A DNA stretch of 64,000 bases from CALMEC01 sp964434425 (GCA_964434425.1 CAYSVH010000013.1:1-64000), one strand, 5' to 3'; counted from the first letter of the stretch, positions 44,279-53,856 are shown. The notes: generated by a model not told the origin, from the sequence alone. Translations and numbers: made by a program.

Positions 44279-46327
44279 TCAGCCGGGGTTGTCCGCCATC
44301 GTGACCCTCAACGCGTCGACGTCGGTTACGGGCGCCTGACAGGTGGTTCCGTGGCAGACGTATGCGGCGGGCTTCCCATCGATCGTACCGCGGTCCGTGA
44401 AGAGCGGTGATGCGGCAACGGCCCGCGCGTCGGACGGGTCCACCGTCAATACGAGGGCCAGAGGATCCGCGGCCCGGGCCGCCCGGGCCAACGCAATGGT
44501 CGACGGATCGCCGACGGGGCCGGCGACGATGACCTGGGTCGGAGGCTCGCCGGTCATCGCATCGATGGCGACGAGCGCCGTCCCGAAGGCGTGCGGGTAG
44601 CGGATGGCGTCGTGCGACACGAGCTCGAGAGCCCGGTGTGCCTGCGCCTCGTACGCGCGCTTGCCCGTGAGGAGCGAGAGGCGCCACAGAACCCACGCCG
44701 CCTGCGAGTTCCCGCTGGGGGTCGGGTGGTCCTCCACCTCGCGCGTGCGGGCGATCAACTGCTCGCCGTCGGATCCGGCGAAGAAGAAGCCGGCGCCGCC
44801 GGCATCGGCGAAGAGCGCCAGCATGTCCCCGGTCAGCTCGTCGGCCGTCGTCAGCCATCGGGTCTCGGACGTGGCCGCGTAGAGGTCGAGCAAACCATCG
44901 ATGAGGTTGGCGTAGTCGTCGAGGCAGCCCAGGTGGTGTGGTGCGCCGTCCATCCAGGTGCGCCGCAGCCGCCCGCCCGTCCGGAGGTTGTCCAGGATGA
45001 ACTCGGCGATCTCGGCGGCCCGGGCGACGTACTCGGGCCGGTCGAGCCAGACCCCGGCCGTGGCCAGGGCTCCGATGGCGAGACCGTTCCACGACACGAT
45101 CACCTTGTCGTCGCGGTCCGGGGCCGGACGCTCTGCGCGGGCCGCCATCAGCTTCGGAAGCGCCGACGCGAGAAGTGACTGTGCCTCGGGGCCGACGCGC
45201 TCGGCGACGTCGCTCATCGGACGCGCCACGTGCAGGATGTTCGCACCCTCGAAGTTCCCCTCGGGGCGCATGCCGTAGCGCAGGACGACGGACACGCCCT
45301 CGTCATAGGTGAGCACGGTCTCCATCTGTTCGGCGGTCCAGGTGAAGTACGAGCCCTCGCCGCCGGGCGAGTCGGCGTCCTGCGCCGAGGCGTAGCCGCC
45401 GTCCGGCGCCGCCATCTCGCGTTGCAGGTAGGCGATGGTGCTCTCGGCGACCTCACGCCAGCGGCCCTCGCCGGTGACGGCGTACGCCAGTGCGTAGACC
45501 CGCGCGAGGAGCGCGTTGTCGTACAGCATCTTCTCGAAGTGGGGCACCAGCCAGATCGCATCGGTGCTGTAGCGGTGGAAGCCGCCGCCGACCTGGTCGT
45601 GGATGCCGCCGTCGGCCATGCCGGTGAGCGTCGTCTCGACCATGCGGCGCGCATGGACGTCGGACGGCCGGCGCGCCAGGCGCCGCAGCAGGAACTCCAG
45701 GGTGAGGTGCGGAGGGAACTTCGGTGCACCGCTGAACCCGCCCGCGTGGGGATCGAAGGCCACGCCGAGTCCGGTCATGGCGTCGCCCACCGCGACGTCG
45801 GCCAGGGGTCTCTGCGCGGTGCCGCCGACCCTGCTCGCCAGACGCTCACGCACCTGCGCCCCCGTCTGCGAAACGTCACCACGACGATTTCGAAACGCCT
45901 CGTCCACGAAGCGCAGCACGTCGGGGAAGCCCGGCTGGCCCTGCCGCGATTCGGGCGGAAAGTACGTCCCGGCGAAGAAGGGCTCGGCGTCCGGAGTCAG
46001 GAAGACGGTCATCGGCCAGCCGCCCTGTCCGGACAGGGCGAGCGTCGCCTGCATGTACAGCGCGTCCACGTCGGGGCGCTCCTCACGGTCCACCTTGATG
46101 CAGACGAACAGGCGGTTCATCTCGGCGGCGATCTCGTCGTTTTCGAACGACTCGTGCGCCATGACGTGACACCAGTGGCACGAGGAGTATCCGATCGAGA
46201 GCAGCACCGGCCTGTCGTCCTCCCGCGCGCGGGCGAACGCCTCGTCCCCCCACGGATGCCAGTCCACCGGGTTGTCGGCGTGCTGGCGGAGGTAGAGGCT
46301 GGCGGATTCGGCGAGGCGATTGGGCAT
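44279..46327 (-). CDS. Thioredoxin-domain protein, YyaL/SSP411 family
   Basis: A 682-aa protein. The N-terminal DUF255 thioredoxin-like domain has LSIGYSSCHWCHVMAHESFE (CxxC) and EERPDVDALYMQ; the rest is an (alpha/alpha)6-barrel of the N-acylglucosamine epimerase type (GGIHDQVGGGFHRYSTDAIW, PHFEKMLYDNALLARVYALA). Family members (human SPATA20) are of unknown function. ATG 46327 gives the standard N-terminus MPNRLAESASLYLRQHADNP. Confidence 0.92.
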   Translation of the reverse strand: MPNRLAESASLYLRQHADNPVDWHPWGDEAFARAREDDRPVLLSIGYSSCHWCHVMAHESFENDEIAAEMNRLFVCIKVDREERPDVDALYMQATLALSGQGGWPMTVFLTPDAEPFFAGTYFPPESRQGQPGFPDVLRFVDEAFRNRRGDVSQTGAQVRERLASRVGGTAQRPLADVAVGDAMTGLGVAFDPHAGGFSGAPKFPPHLTLEFLLRRLARRPSDVHARRMVETTLTGMADGGIHDQVGGGFHRYSTDAIWLVPHFEKMLYDNALLARVYALAYAVTGEGRWREVAESTIAYLQREMAAPDGGYASAQDADSPGGEGSYFTWTAEQMETVLTYDEGVSVVLRYGMRPEGNFEGANILHVARPMSDVAERVGPEAQSLLASALPKLMAARAERPAPDRDDKVIVSWNGLAIGALATAGVWLDRPEYVARAAEIAEFILDNLRTGGRLRRTWMDGAPHHLGCLDDYANLIDGLLDLYAATSETRWLTTADELTGDMLALFADAGGAGFFFAGSDGEQLIARTREVEDHPTPSGNSQAAWVLWRLSLLTGKRAYEAQAHRALELVSHDAIRYPHAFGTALVAIDAMTGEPPTQVIVAGPVGDPSTIALARAARAADPLALVLTVDPSDARAVAASPLFTDRGTIDGKPAAYVCHGTTCQAPVTDVDALRVTMADNPG

Positions 46328-46414
46328 GGGGCGAGCATAGGGAACGGTTCGCCGACTTCCTGCGGTCCGGCTCTCAGGGTCGCGATCGGCGTCCACCCCG
46401 CTACATTTTTTCCC

Positions 46415-47476
46415 ATGAGGGACTTCGTGACCAAAGCGGGTTCGGTGCCCGCACGCTCGGCCGTCGATCGCTGGCAGCAGGCCGCCCTGCTCGGAATGGC
46501 GGCCGCCATTTCGGACGACGACGACGCGCGCGTCGGCCTGGGGGCGGCGCTCTGCGCGCTGGACCATCCGCTCGAGGCCGGTCACGTGCTGGCGTCCGTG
46601 GCACCCGAGCATCCGTGGGGGCGCTGGTGGTCTGTCATGGCCGTCGGTCAGACCGGCGACCGGGAGGCTCTGGACCCCGCCATTCACGCGGCGCGCGCCG
46701 ACGTGCGCCCGAAGGGTGCCGACGGCAGGGACGTCTCACGGATGCTCGCGGACCTCTCGGCCGAGCTCGCCGATCTGGCGGGCGAGGGTGAGGGCACCGC
46801 GCGATTCACGGTTCTCGGTCATCGGGCACGCCCCGCGCGACGTGCCCTCATCGGCGGCCGTTCCTCCGCCGTGTACGTGGTCGACCCGTCCTGGGAGGCG
46901 CTTGCCGTGGTCCGGCTCGGTCCGTCGGACGGGCCGGCGTCACGCAACGGCGCGCACCTGGGCGTGGACGAGATCATCGAGCTGGTTCGCCGCGGAGAGG
47001 CGGGGGCCGGACGCGCCGTCCCGGGCGACGCGGCGGATGCCATGGAACCGGACGGCATGCTGGACGCGCTGCACGACGATCCGGCCACGCGTGACGCGCA
47101 GCTCCTGCGCCTGGCGGAGGAGGTCAGGGCCGAGCGGAAGGAGCTGCGTGCCCAGCGCGAGCGTCTGGCCGAAGAGTGGTCGGCGGTCGATGCGGAGAAG
47201 CTCCGCGCACGCCGGGCGCGAGAGCGGGCGGAGGCCACGCCGGCCCGTCCGGCGTTCGAGGTTCCGACGACTCCCGGTGAGGCCGCCGCCCTTCTGGGTG
47301 TGGCACCCGGTGCGAGCCGGTCCACGATCCAGCGCCACTGGCGCGACCTGCTGGGGGCATGCCACCCGGACCGCGTGGCGGATCTCCATCCGCTCCTCGC
47401 CGAGCGTGCCGGGGAGCTCTCGGTCGCCCTCAATCGGGCACGCGAGATCCTGCTGCCCCCGACGAAGCGGCGGTAG
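46415..47476 (+). CDS. J-domain protein with large N-terminal region
   Basis: A 353-aa protein. The C-terminal 65 residues are a J domain (GEAAALLGVAPGASRSTIQR; DLLGACHPDRVADLHPLLAE, with the HPD tripeptide), preceded by a charged coiled coil (RLAEEVRAERKELRAQRERL). The N-terminal 150 residues look like short helical repeats (ALCALDHPLEAGHVLASVAP). It may recruit an Hsp70 to a specific client. It diverges from the SSP411 gene with 87 bp between the starts. Confidence 0.75.
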   Translation: MRDFVTKAGSVPARSAVDRWQQAALLGMAAAISDDDDARVGLGAALCALDHPLEAGHVLASVAPEHPWGRWWSVMAVGQTGDREALDPAIHAARADVRPKGADGRDVSRMLADLSAELADLAGEGEGTARFTVLGHRARPARRALIGGRSSAVYVVDPSWEALAVVRLGPSDGPASRNGAHLGVDEIIELVRRGEAGAGRAVPGDAADAMEPDGMLDALHDDPATRDAQLLRLAEEVRAERKELRAQRERLAEEWSAVDAEKLRARRARERAEATPARPAFEVPTTPGEAAALLGVAPGASRSTIQRHWRDLLGACHPDRVADLHPLLAERAGELSVALNRAREILLPPTKRR

Positions 47477-47522
47477 ACCTGGCGTGAGAGTCTCCCGGTG
47501 ACGCGAACGGGAGGTCGACCGG

Positions 47523-47993
47523 ATGGCATTCGTGGTTCTCATCGGGGCTGCGGGAGTGGGGAAGACGACGATCGCCGATGCGGTGGCGTCCGACGAGCCG
47601 GATGTCCAGGTCGCGCGCTTCAACGCGCTGGGAGCACCGCCGGACGACGATGGGGCGAGTGATGAGTGGCGACGTGCGACCACGCTCGAGTGGATGCGGC
47701 GCCTGGCTCCGGCGGCTGCGTCGGGCACGCCGGTCATCCTCGAGGGCCGCATGGACCTCGCCCACCTGGAGGACGCGGCGGCGGAGGCCGGCGGGGTGGC
47801 GTACACGCCGGTGCTCATCGACTGCGACGACGACGTGCGGCGCGACCGTGCCGAGGGTCGCGAGATCACGGACGACGACGCGGCCGCAGGCCTGCGCGAC
47901 GATGCGGCCGAGCGCGGCGCCCGCGTCATCGACACCACCATGCGCGGCGTGAACGCCTGCATGGACGAGGTGATCCGGCTGGTCAGACGCTAG
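47523..47993 (+). CDS. P-loop kinase-like ATPase
   Basis: A 156-aa small P-loop protein with Walker A in VVLIGAAGVGKTTIADAVAS and a possible Walker B/acceptor region GTPVILEGRMDL and VLIDCDDDVRRDRAEGREI, resembling AAA_18/shikimate-kinase-like nucleotide kinases. Substrate unknown. It ends one base from the convergent end of the glycosyltransferase gene. Confidence 0.7.
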   Translation: MAFVVLIGAAGVGKTTIADAVASDEPDVQVARFNALGAPPDDDGASDEWRRATTLEWMRRLAPAAASGTPVILEGRMDLAHLEDAAAEAGGVAYTPVLIDCDDDVRRDRAEGREITDDDAAAGLRDDAAERGARVIDTTMRGVNACMDEVIRLVRR

Positions 47994-47994
47994 C

Positions 47995-49170
47995 TCATCC
48001 ATCGTGCGACCTACGGCGTGGTCCGGCGGCCTGCGGATAGCGCCGGCCGCGCCAGACCGGTCCGCGGCCGGTGAGCCGGTCGACGGCGCCGCGCGCCGCC
48101 ACCAGCGCCATGAAGAGGACACCGAGGGGGAAGGTGGGCGCGTAGCCGCGCGGGGTCGGGGTGATGCGTGCCGTCAGGCGCTGCGCCCACATCTGTCCGC
48201 CCAGACCGAGCACTCCCAGAGCGGCCAGTGCGGGCTCACGCCGCACCGTGCCTCGGACGGTGGCGACGACCGGAGACAGGGCCAGCACCCCCAGGAGCAC
48301 GGCCGGGGCCAGCCCGCGGGTCCGTCCCCTCGGTGAGGCGAATGCCGCGTTCTTGCGCCATCCCCGCCACATGGCGCGCACGCCGTGGTACATGCGCAGA
48401 CGGATCAGGTCGGTGCCGTCCGCGGGGATCAGCAGGTCGCCGCCGTCCTTGACGGCACGCGCGAGCGCGAGGTCGTCCACCATGTGCCCGTGGATGCGCT
48501 CGTGCCCGCCGATCCCGTCGTACACATCACGTCGGATCAACATGAATGCACCGGCCGCCATCGTCACCCCGGACCGCGATGAACGCGCCAGCGGCCCCGG
48601 TGCCATCACCGCGAAGATGATGAACGCGGCCGCGGGCAGGACGATCCGCTCCGATGCCGAGCCCGTCAGGATGTGCGGCGCAAGGGTCACGCCGGCGCGT
48701 CCCTCGCTACGTGCGAGCCGAAGGCATGCGGCCAGGGTGTCCGGTGCGTGGACGACGTCCGCATCGGTGAACAGGAGCCAATCGCCTGTCGCCTCCTGAG
48801 CTCCCCGGTGGCACGCCCAGCTCTTGCCGATCCAGCCGTCGGGGAGGGGGCCGGCGGAGATTATGCGCAGTCGCGGATCTCCCTCGGCGGCTCGATGGGC
48901 GACGGTGACGGTGTCGTCCGTCGATCCGTCGTCGGCCACGATCACCTCGATGTCCACGTGTGTCTGGCACAGATGACTTCGGACGGCGTCCCCGATTGCC
49001 TCGGCCTCGTCGCGTGCGGGAAGGACGATCGTGATCCGGGCGGCATCGGTGTCGGGCCGATCCGGTACGTCGGGTCGCGGCACCCGAGGCTGGTCCCATC
49101 GCGCGGCGGCTGCCGTGATCCCCCAGGCAGCCGCGCTGATACCGGCGATCCACCGGCCGGTCACCGTCAC
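47995..49170 (-). CDS. Family 2 glycosyltransferase, membrane-anchored
   Basis: A 391-aa protein with an N-terminal anchor helix, a GT-A catalytic domain (ITIVLPARDEAEAIGDAVRS; IEVIVADDGSTDDT; WLLFTDADVVHAPDT with the DxD metal site; DDLALARAVKDGG) and three C-terminal membrane helices. The closest pattern is the HpnB-type hopanoid-associated transferase group and related carotenoid glycosyltransferases. Donor and acceptor are unknown. Confidence 0.85.
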   Translation of the reverse strand: MTVTGRWIAGISAAAWGITAAAARWDQPRVPRPDVPDRPDTDAARITIVLPARDEAEAIGDAVRSHLCQTHVDIEVIVADDGSTDDTVTVAHRAAEGDPRLRIISAGPLPDGWIGKSWACHRGAQEATGDWLLFTDADVVHAPDTLAACLRLARSEGRAGVTLAPHILTGSASERIVLPAAAFIIFAVMAPGPLARSSRSGVTMAAGAFMLIRRDVYDGIGGHERIHGHMVDDLALARAVKDGGDLLIPADGTDLIRLRMYHGVRAMWRGWRKNAAFASPRGRTRGLAPAVLLGVLALSPVVATVRGTVRREPALAALGVLGLGGQMWAQRLTARITPTPRGYAPTFPLGVLFMALVAARGAVDRLTGRGPVWRGRRYPQAAGPRRRSHDG

Positions 49171-49211
49171 GGCACCTCCGCGCGGGCCACGCTGCGCTCG
49201 GCGCGGGCGTG

Positions 49212-49478
49212 TCAGGGGTCGATCTCCCCCTCGTCCCAGTCACGCTCTCGGGCGAGCGAGGCGTACGCCCGCCACTCGCGCAGGATCTTCTTCACGTCGC
49301 GCTTCGTGATCTCGGGGTGGCGCTCCTTGATCAGCGCGAGGGCCAGCTTGTCCGATCCGGGCGCGGGCGGGTCCTGCAGATCCATGACCACGGCCCAGAC
49401 CTCGTCCTCCCAGAGCCTGGGGCGCTCCGCGAGGATGTAGTCGACGGCCTCTCCCAGATCGGGTTCGCGTTCGTTCAC
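49212..49478 (-). CDS. Small conserved hypothetical protein
   Basis: An 88-aa acidic helical protein (EPDLGEAVDYILAERPRLWE; LALALIKERHPEITKRDVKK; ILREWRAYASLARERDWDE). Its ATG overlaps the stop of the acyl-CoA ligase gene (ATGA), so it is co-translated with the ligase. No family recognised; it might be an accessory or regulator of that enzyme (inference from position). Confidence 0.65.
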   Translation of the reverse strand: MNEREPDLGEAVDYILAERPRLWEDEVWAVVMDLQDPPAPGSDKLALALIKERHPEITKRDVKKILREWRAYASLARERDWDEGEIDP

Positions 49479-51112
49479 CGCGGCAACGGGGGGCCGGAGG
49501 CCTCACGGTCATAGGTGCCGGCGGGAAGCCCCTCGTCGCGGAGCTCGACCTTCCGGACACGGGCGGTCGGGGTCTTCGGCAGCTCGGCCAGGACGCGGAT
49601 GTACCGGGGCACCGCGAAGTACGGCATCCGCTCGATGCAGTGCGTGAGGACGTCCTGATAGTCGACCTCGGTGATGCCGTCGCGGGCCACCACGCAGACG
49701 AGGATCTCGTCCTCCGCACCGGCGCCGTCGGTGCTCTTCACGCCGATCGCGGCCGCTTCGAGGATGTGCGGGTGGGACGACACCACGGCCTCGATCTCCA
49801 TGGACGAGACGTTCTCGCCGCGTCGGCGGATGTAGTCCTTCACCCGATCGAGGAAGTAGACGTACCCGTCCTCGTCGATCTTTCCCAGGTCGCCGGTGTG
49901 GAGCTTCAGGTTGCGGAAGTCCTCCGCCGTCTTCTCGGGCATGTTCGCGTACGTCCGCATGACGATGTTCGGGAGCTTCATGTCCACCACGATCTCGCCC
50001 GGGGTGTCGGGCGGCTGCGGCATGTCCGTCTCAGGGTCGACCACCGTCACGTCGAACCCCGGAGTGGGGAGGCCGCACGAGCCGGGACGCATCGGCCGGC
50101 CGGGCGGGTGGTAGGTGACCATCCCGGTCTCGGTCAGTCCGTACCCTTCGGTGAACCGGATGCCGAACCGCTCCTGGAACTCGTGGAAGATGTCCTTCGG
50201 TGCGGGCATCGCCATGATCCGTGTGACCCTGTGGGCGCGGTCCAGGTCGCTCGCCGGCGTGTTCCAGATGAAGTAGTTGATGGCGCTGACCGTGTTCAGG
50301 ATCGTCGCCTCGGCATCGATCACCTGGCTCCAGAAGTGGGAGGAGGAGTAGCGCTCGGCGAAGGCCACCCGCGCACCGGCGATCATGGCCGGGTAGGCGG
50401 CGAGCACCTGGGCGTTCGAGTGGAAGAGCGGAAGGCACGAGAAGAACGTGTCGTCCTCGGTCACCTCGCACACGTTGTTGTAGGTGCGCCCCGAGAAGTA
50501 GTCGGACCCGTGCTGCTTGATGACACCCTTGCTCCGGCCCGTGGTGCCCGACGTGAACATGACGCGTGCATCGTGCGTCCACTTCACCTCGATCTCCGGA
50601 GGCTCGGGCGAGGAGTCGAACAGCACCGACAGGGGCTCCCAGGTGACCGACGGGTCGGGTCCGTCACGGCGTCCGGACTCCCAGACGAAGACGTGCTCCA
50701 GGTGGGGGAGATCGTCCTGGATCAGTGCGAGCCGTGTGAGGTACTCGTCGCTGATCACCAGGAACCGCGACCTCGGCAGGTTGATCACCCAGCTGAGGAA
50801 GTCACCCAGGTAGGCGGTGTTGATCGGGCTCTGAACGCCTCCCGCGCGGAGGACGCCGTACCAGAGGGGGAGCGACTCCTCACAGTTGGGCAGGAGGACC
50901 GACACGCAGTCGCCCTGGCCGAGTCCGCGCACCAGGAGGGCGTTGGCCACGCGGTTGGTCTGGCCGTCCATCCAGGCGTACGAACGCCACGGACCGGATC
51001 CGAACCGGAAGTAGTCCCTGTCCGGGGTCGCTTCGGCTCGCGCCTTCAGGATGGTCGGGAGCACCCATTCCCGTGGGTCCTCGTGCCGGTACCAGTCGCT
51101 CCACTCGGTCAT
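49475..51112 (-). CDS. Acyl-CoA synthetase (AMP-forming ligase)
   Basis: A 545-aa ANL-family ligase similar to CaiC-type/fatty acyl-CoA ligases. Motifs: P-loop VMFTSGTTGRSKGVIKQ, YGLTETGMV, LHTGDLGKIDEDGYVYFLDR and VKDYIRRRGENVSSMEIE. In the final A10 motif PKTPTARVRKVEL, the position of the usual catalytic lysine (PTGK) is arginine; a lysine follows three residues later. This occurs in some family members but leaves the adenylation step to be confirmed. The acid substrate is unknown. Confidence 0.88.
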   Translation of the reverse strand: MTEWSDWYRHEDPREWVLPTILKARAEATPDRDYFRFGSGPWRSYAWMDGQTNRVANALLVRGLGQGDCVSVLLPNCEESLPLWYGVLRAGGVQSPINTAYLGDFLSWVINLPRSRFLVISDEYLTRLALIQDDLPHLEHVFVWESGRRDGPDPSVTWEPLSVLFDSSPEPPEIEVKWTHDARVMFTSGTTGRSKGVIKQHGSDYFSGRTYNNVCEVTEDDTFFSCLPLFHSNAQVLAAYPAMIAGARVAFAERYSSSHFWSQVIDAEATILNTVSAINYFIWNTPASDLDRAHRVTRIMAMPAPKDIFHEFQERFGIRFTEGYGLTETGMVTYHPPGRPMRPGSCGLPTPGFDVTVVDPETDMPQPPDTPGEIVVDMKLPNIVMRTYANMPEKTAEDFRNLKLHTGDLGKIDEDGYVYFLDRVKDYIRRRGENVSSMEIEAVVSSHPHILEAAAIGVKSTDGAGAEDEILVCVVARDGITEVDYQDVLTHCIERMPYFAVPRYIRVLAELPKTPTARVRKVELRDEGLPAGTYDREASGPPLPR

Positions 51113-51200
51113 GCGGGGACGCTATCTCACCGACAATCCGGTGGCGAGAGGGGACGCCCCGCGCGCGTGTCGCTCCGCCCTGCGCGTGTAGGTTCACCCG

Positions 51201-51986
51201 GTGCGCATCGCCACCTGGAACGTCAACTCGATCCGGTCACGCATCGAACGTCTCGAGGCGTTCCTCGACCGCCACGGCATCGACGTGCTCGCCGTGCAGG
51301 AGACGAAGGCGAAGGTCGACCAGCTTCCGCGGATGGGGCTGGACGCGCGCGGCTACGAGGTCGCCGCCGTCGGCCACGACCAGTGGAACGGCGTCGCACT
51401 GATCTCGCGCGTCGGCCTCGACGAGGTACGCATCGGCTTCGACGGAATGCCCGATTTCAACGGCGTCGCCGAGGCGCGGGCCATCTCGGCCGTCTGCGGC
51501 GGCGTGCGGCTGATGAGCGTCTACGTGCCCAACGGTCGTTCGCCCGTCGATCCGCACTACGCCTACAAGCTGGAGTGGCTCGCACGGCTCCGCGACGCCG
51601 TCCAGAGGTGGCGCGACACGCCCGCCGCACTCGTCGGCGATTGGAACATCTGTCCGTTCGACGAGGACTGCTTCGACCCGGCCCAGTTCGTCAGGACGAC
51701 CCATCTCACACCACCCGAACGCGCGGCGTTCTTCGCCATCGAGGCCGACTTCCGTGATGTGGCGCGTCCCTTCACGCCGGGCCCGGGGTCCTACACCTAC
51801 TGGGACTACTACCGGCAGCGCTTCGAACGTAACCGGGGCATGCGCATCGACTTCGTGCTCGGATCGCCGTCGTTCGCCGAGCGGGTGACCGGTGCCTTCG
51901 TCGACCTCGAGGAGCGTGATCCGGCACGGGGTTCGGGGAAGCCGTCGGACCACGCCCCCGTGATCGTGGATCTGGCCGACGCCTGA
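51201..51986 (+). CDS. xth: Exodeoxyribonuclease III
   Basis: A 261-aa exonuclease III/AP endonuclease that repairs abasic sites. Motifs: MRIATWNVNSIRSRIERLEA (metal-binding N), IDVLAVQETKAK (E), SVYVPNGRSP (catalytic Y), ALVGDWNICPFDED (D/N), YTYWDYYRQRF and the final KPSDHAPVIVDL (D-H pair). All are present. The start is GTG 51201, divergent from the ligase gene with 88 bp between. Confidence 0.93.
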   Translation: MRIATWNVNSIRSRIERLEAFLDRHGIDVLAVQETKAKVDQLPRMGLDARGYEVAAVGHDQWNGVALISRVGLDEVRIGFDGMPDFNGVAEARAISAVCGGVRLMSVYVPNGRSPVDPHYAYKLEWLARLRDAVQRWRDTPAALVGDWNICPFDEDCFDPAQFVRTTHLTPPERAAFFAIEADFRDVARPFTPGPGSYTYWDYYRQRFERNRGMRIDFVLGSPSFAERVTGAFVDLEERDPARGSGKPSDHAPVIVDLADA

Positions 51987-52050
51987 CCCTGCGCGGGTGA
52001 CTCAGGGTCCGGGGATGAGCCCGGCGACGGAGCGGTGCCGTTCGGAAAGG

Positions 52051-52185
52051 GTGAGGCCGCTGGTGCCAGGCACCAGCGGCCTCACGCTTCAGCACACGCA
52101 CCGGACAATCGCCTGGAAATCAGACTGTTCCGTTCTTGGACGCATGCGGGGAGTAGGCCGCCGGTGCCAGGCACCAGCGGCCTAC
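52051..52185. repeat. Bipartite palindromic repeat unit B
   Basis: Two palindromes flank a 67-base spacer. The first (52051-52085) has perfect 17-base arms around a single A; the second (52153-52185) has 16-base arms with one mismatch around a single A. Both contain GGTGCCAGGCACC; the outer arm here is AGGCCGC, different from unit A. The spacer (CCGGACAATCGCCTGGAAAT...) can be aligned with that of unit A. It fills the gap between xth and the fetA-like gene. Confidence 0.85.
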
Positions 52186-52286
52186 TTCGATGTCGTGAAA
52201 GTCGCCTGTGCGTGCGCCAGCCGGTGCATCCCGTGGATGACGCCGACCTCGGGTGGAGGCGTGCGCGGACCGACTACAGTGCGCCC

Positions 52287-52979
52287 GTGAACGTTCCCGC
52301 CGTGGAGATGACCGGGGTCTCGCTCCGCCGCGGTGACCGGACCGTGCTGCGCGACGTCGACCTGTCGATCCCGCCACGGGGGATCACGGTGCTCGTGGGG
52401 CCGTCCGGATCGGGCAAGTCGTCGCTCCTTCGCCTCATGAACCGGCTGGAGGCCCCCGAGACCGGGACGGTGCGCGTTCTGGGTGCGGACGTCGCGACGC
52501 GCGATCCGCTTGCCCTGCGGCGGCAGGTGGGCATGGTGTTCCAGCGCCCCATCCCGTTCGCCGGAACGGTACGCGACAACCTCCGGGTGGCCGCCCCCGA
52601 CGCCCCCGAGGCCGACCTGGTCGACGCCCTCGGACGGGCAGGCCTCGACGGCGGCTTCATCGATCGTGAGGCCACGGCGCTGTCCGGGGGCGAGGCCCAG
52701 CGCATGTGCCTGGCGCGCTCGCTGGCCGCGGGACCGTCGGTGCTCCTCATGGACGAGCCCACCTCGGCGCTCGACGCGGATGCCAGCGCCGTCGTCGAGC
52801 GCACCGGGCGGGCGCTGGCCGACGCCGGCGTGCCCCTCATCTGGGTGACGCACGACATGGGCCAGGCCGGGCGCATCGCCGACCACGTGGTTCGCCTGAA
52901 GGACGGTCGTGTCCTCGCCTCGGGCGCACCGGGCACGGTCCTCGACTCCGATCCGGGGTCGGAGGGCGATGGAGGGTAA
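52287..52979 (+). CDS. ABC transporter ATPase (FetA-like)
   Basis: A 230-aa ATP-binding subunit: Walker A VLVGPSGSGKSSLLRLMNRL, Q-loop MVFQRPIPFAGTV, signature TALSGGEAQRMCLAR, Walker B VLLMDEPTSALD, H-loop IWVTHDMGQ. The start is GTG 52287. It overlaps the permease gene by 11 bases; together they match FetA-FetB, implicated in iron export in E. coli. Confidence 0.85.
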   Translation: MNVPAVEMTGVSLRRGDRTVLRDVDLSIPPRGITVLVGPSGSGKSSLLRLMNRLEAPETGTVRVLGADVATRDPLALRRQVGMVFQRPIPFAGTVRDNLRVAAPDAPEADLVDALGRAGLDGGFIDREATALSGGEAQRMCLARSLAAGPSVLLMDEPTSALDADASAVVERTGRALADAGVPLIWVTHDMGQAGRIADHVVRLKDGRVLASGAPGTVLDSDPGSEGDGG

Positions 52980-53823
52980 CGTCGGCTGGTGGGGCCTCGC
53001 GGCCTCGCTCCTCCTCGTCGTCATCGCCATCGCGATCTCACGGCGATATCGCCTAGGGCTCGAACTCTCGATGGTCGGTGCCACGGCGCGCGCCGTGGTC
53101 CAGCTGGTTCTCGTCGGCGCGGCCCTCGGGCTCATCATCGACGACGACCGCCCCCTCATCCTGTCGTGGCTATGGGTGGCGGGGATCGTGGTGGTGGCGT
53201 CGTGGGTCGTCCGGCGACGCGCACCTGAGCTCCCCGGCGTCTTCACCGTGGCGCTCATCGCGAACGTGGTCACAGCCGCCGTGTCGGCCGCACTGATCTT
53301 CGGGCTCGACATCTTCCCGCTGGAAGCCCGCACACTCATCCCCGTGATGGGCATGACGCTCGGCAACGCCCTCACCTCGACGGTTGTCGCCGCCACCCTC
53401 CTGGTGCGCGAGGTGGCCGACAGGCGCGACGACATCGAGGCGCGCCTCGCCCTCGGCCTGCCGTGGCAGGCCGCCATGAGGCCGCATCAGCGCGACATCC
53501 TCCGCGCCGCGATCGGCCCGCAGGTCGAGCGGACGCGCCACGTCGGCACCGTGTTCCTCCCCGGCGCCATGGTGGGCCTCGTGATGGCCGGGGTCGACCC
53601 GCTCGACGCCGTCCTCGTGCAGGGGGCGCTGATGTTCGTGATCCTCGGCGGCGTCGCAACCAGCACCGCGGCCATCACCCTGGGTGCCTCGCGGCGGCTC
53701 TTCACCTCGGATCATCGTCTGCGTCCGCTGACGCGGGGCACGGGCACCGCACCCGAGGACATGCTGCTCGAACGGGTCCTGGGCGTGCTCGGACGGGGGA
53801 GGAGCAGGGCCGGGGCCGCGTGA
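52969..53823 (+). CDS. ABC transporter permease (FetB-like)
   Basis: A 284-aa UPF0014/FetB membrane protein with about seven helices: GLELSMVGATARAVVQLVLV near the N-terminus, LIPVMGMTLGNALTSTVVAA in the middle and LPGAMVGLVMAGVDPLDAVL followed by QGALMFVILGGVATSTAAIT at the end. Its ATG is inside the ATPase gene, showing tight coupling. The pair is predicted to export iron or a related metal and thereby limit oxidative stress. Confidence 0.87.
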   Translation: MEGNVGWWGLAASLLLVVIAIAISRRYRLGLELSMVGATARAVVQLVLVGAALGLIIDDDRPLILSWLWVAGIVVVASWVVRRRAPELPGVFTVALIANVVTAAVSAALIFGLDIFPLEARTLIPVMGMTLGNALTSTVVAATLLVREVADRRDDIEARLALGLPWQAAMRPHQRDILRAAIGPQVERTRHVGTVFLPGAMVGLVMAGVDPLDAVLVQGALMFVILGGVATSTAAITLGASRRLFTSDHRLRPLTRGTGTAPEDMLLERVLGVLGRGRSRAGAA

Positions 53824-53856
53824 TCTCCGGGGGCGTCGCCCGAGTGGACAACAACC

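Noticed and set aside
45230..46414. Upstream extension of the J-domain protein frame
   Set aside because: It is antisense to the SSP411 gene; the real protein begins at ATG 46415.
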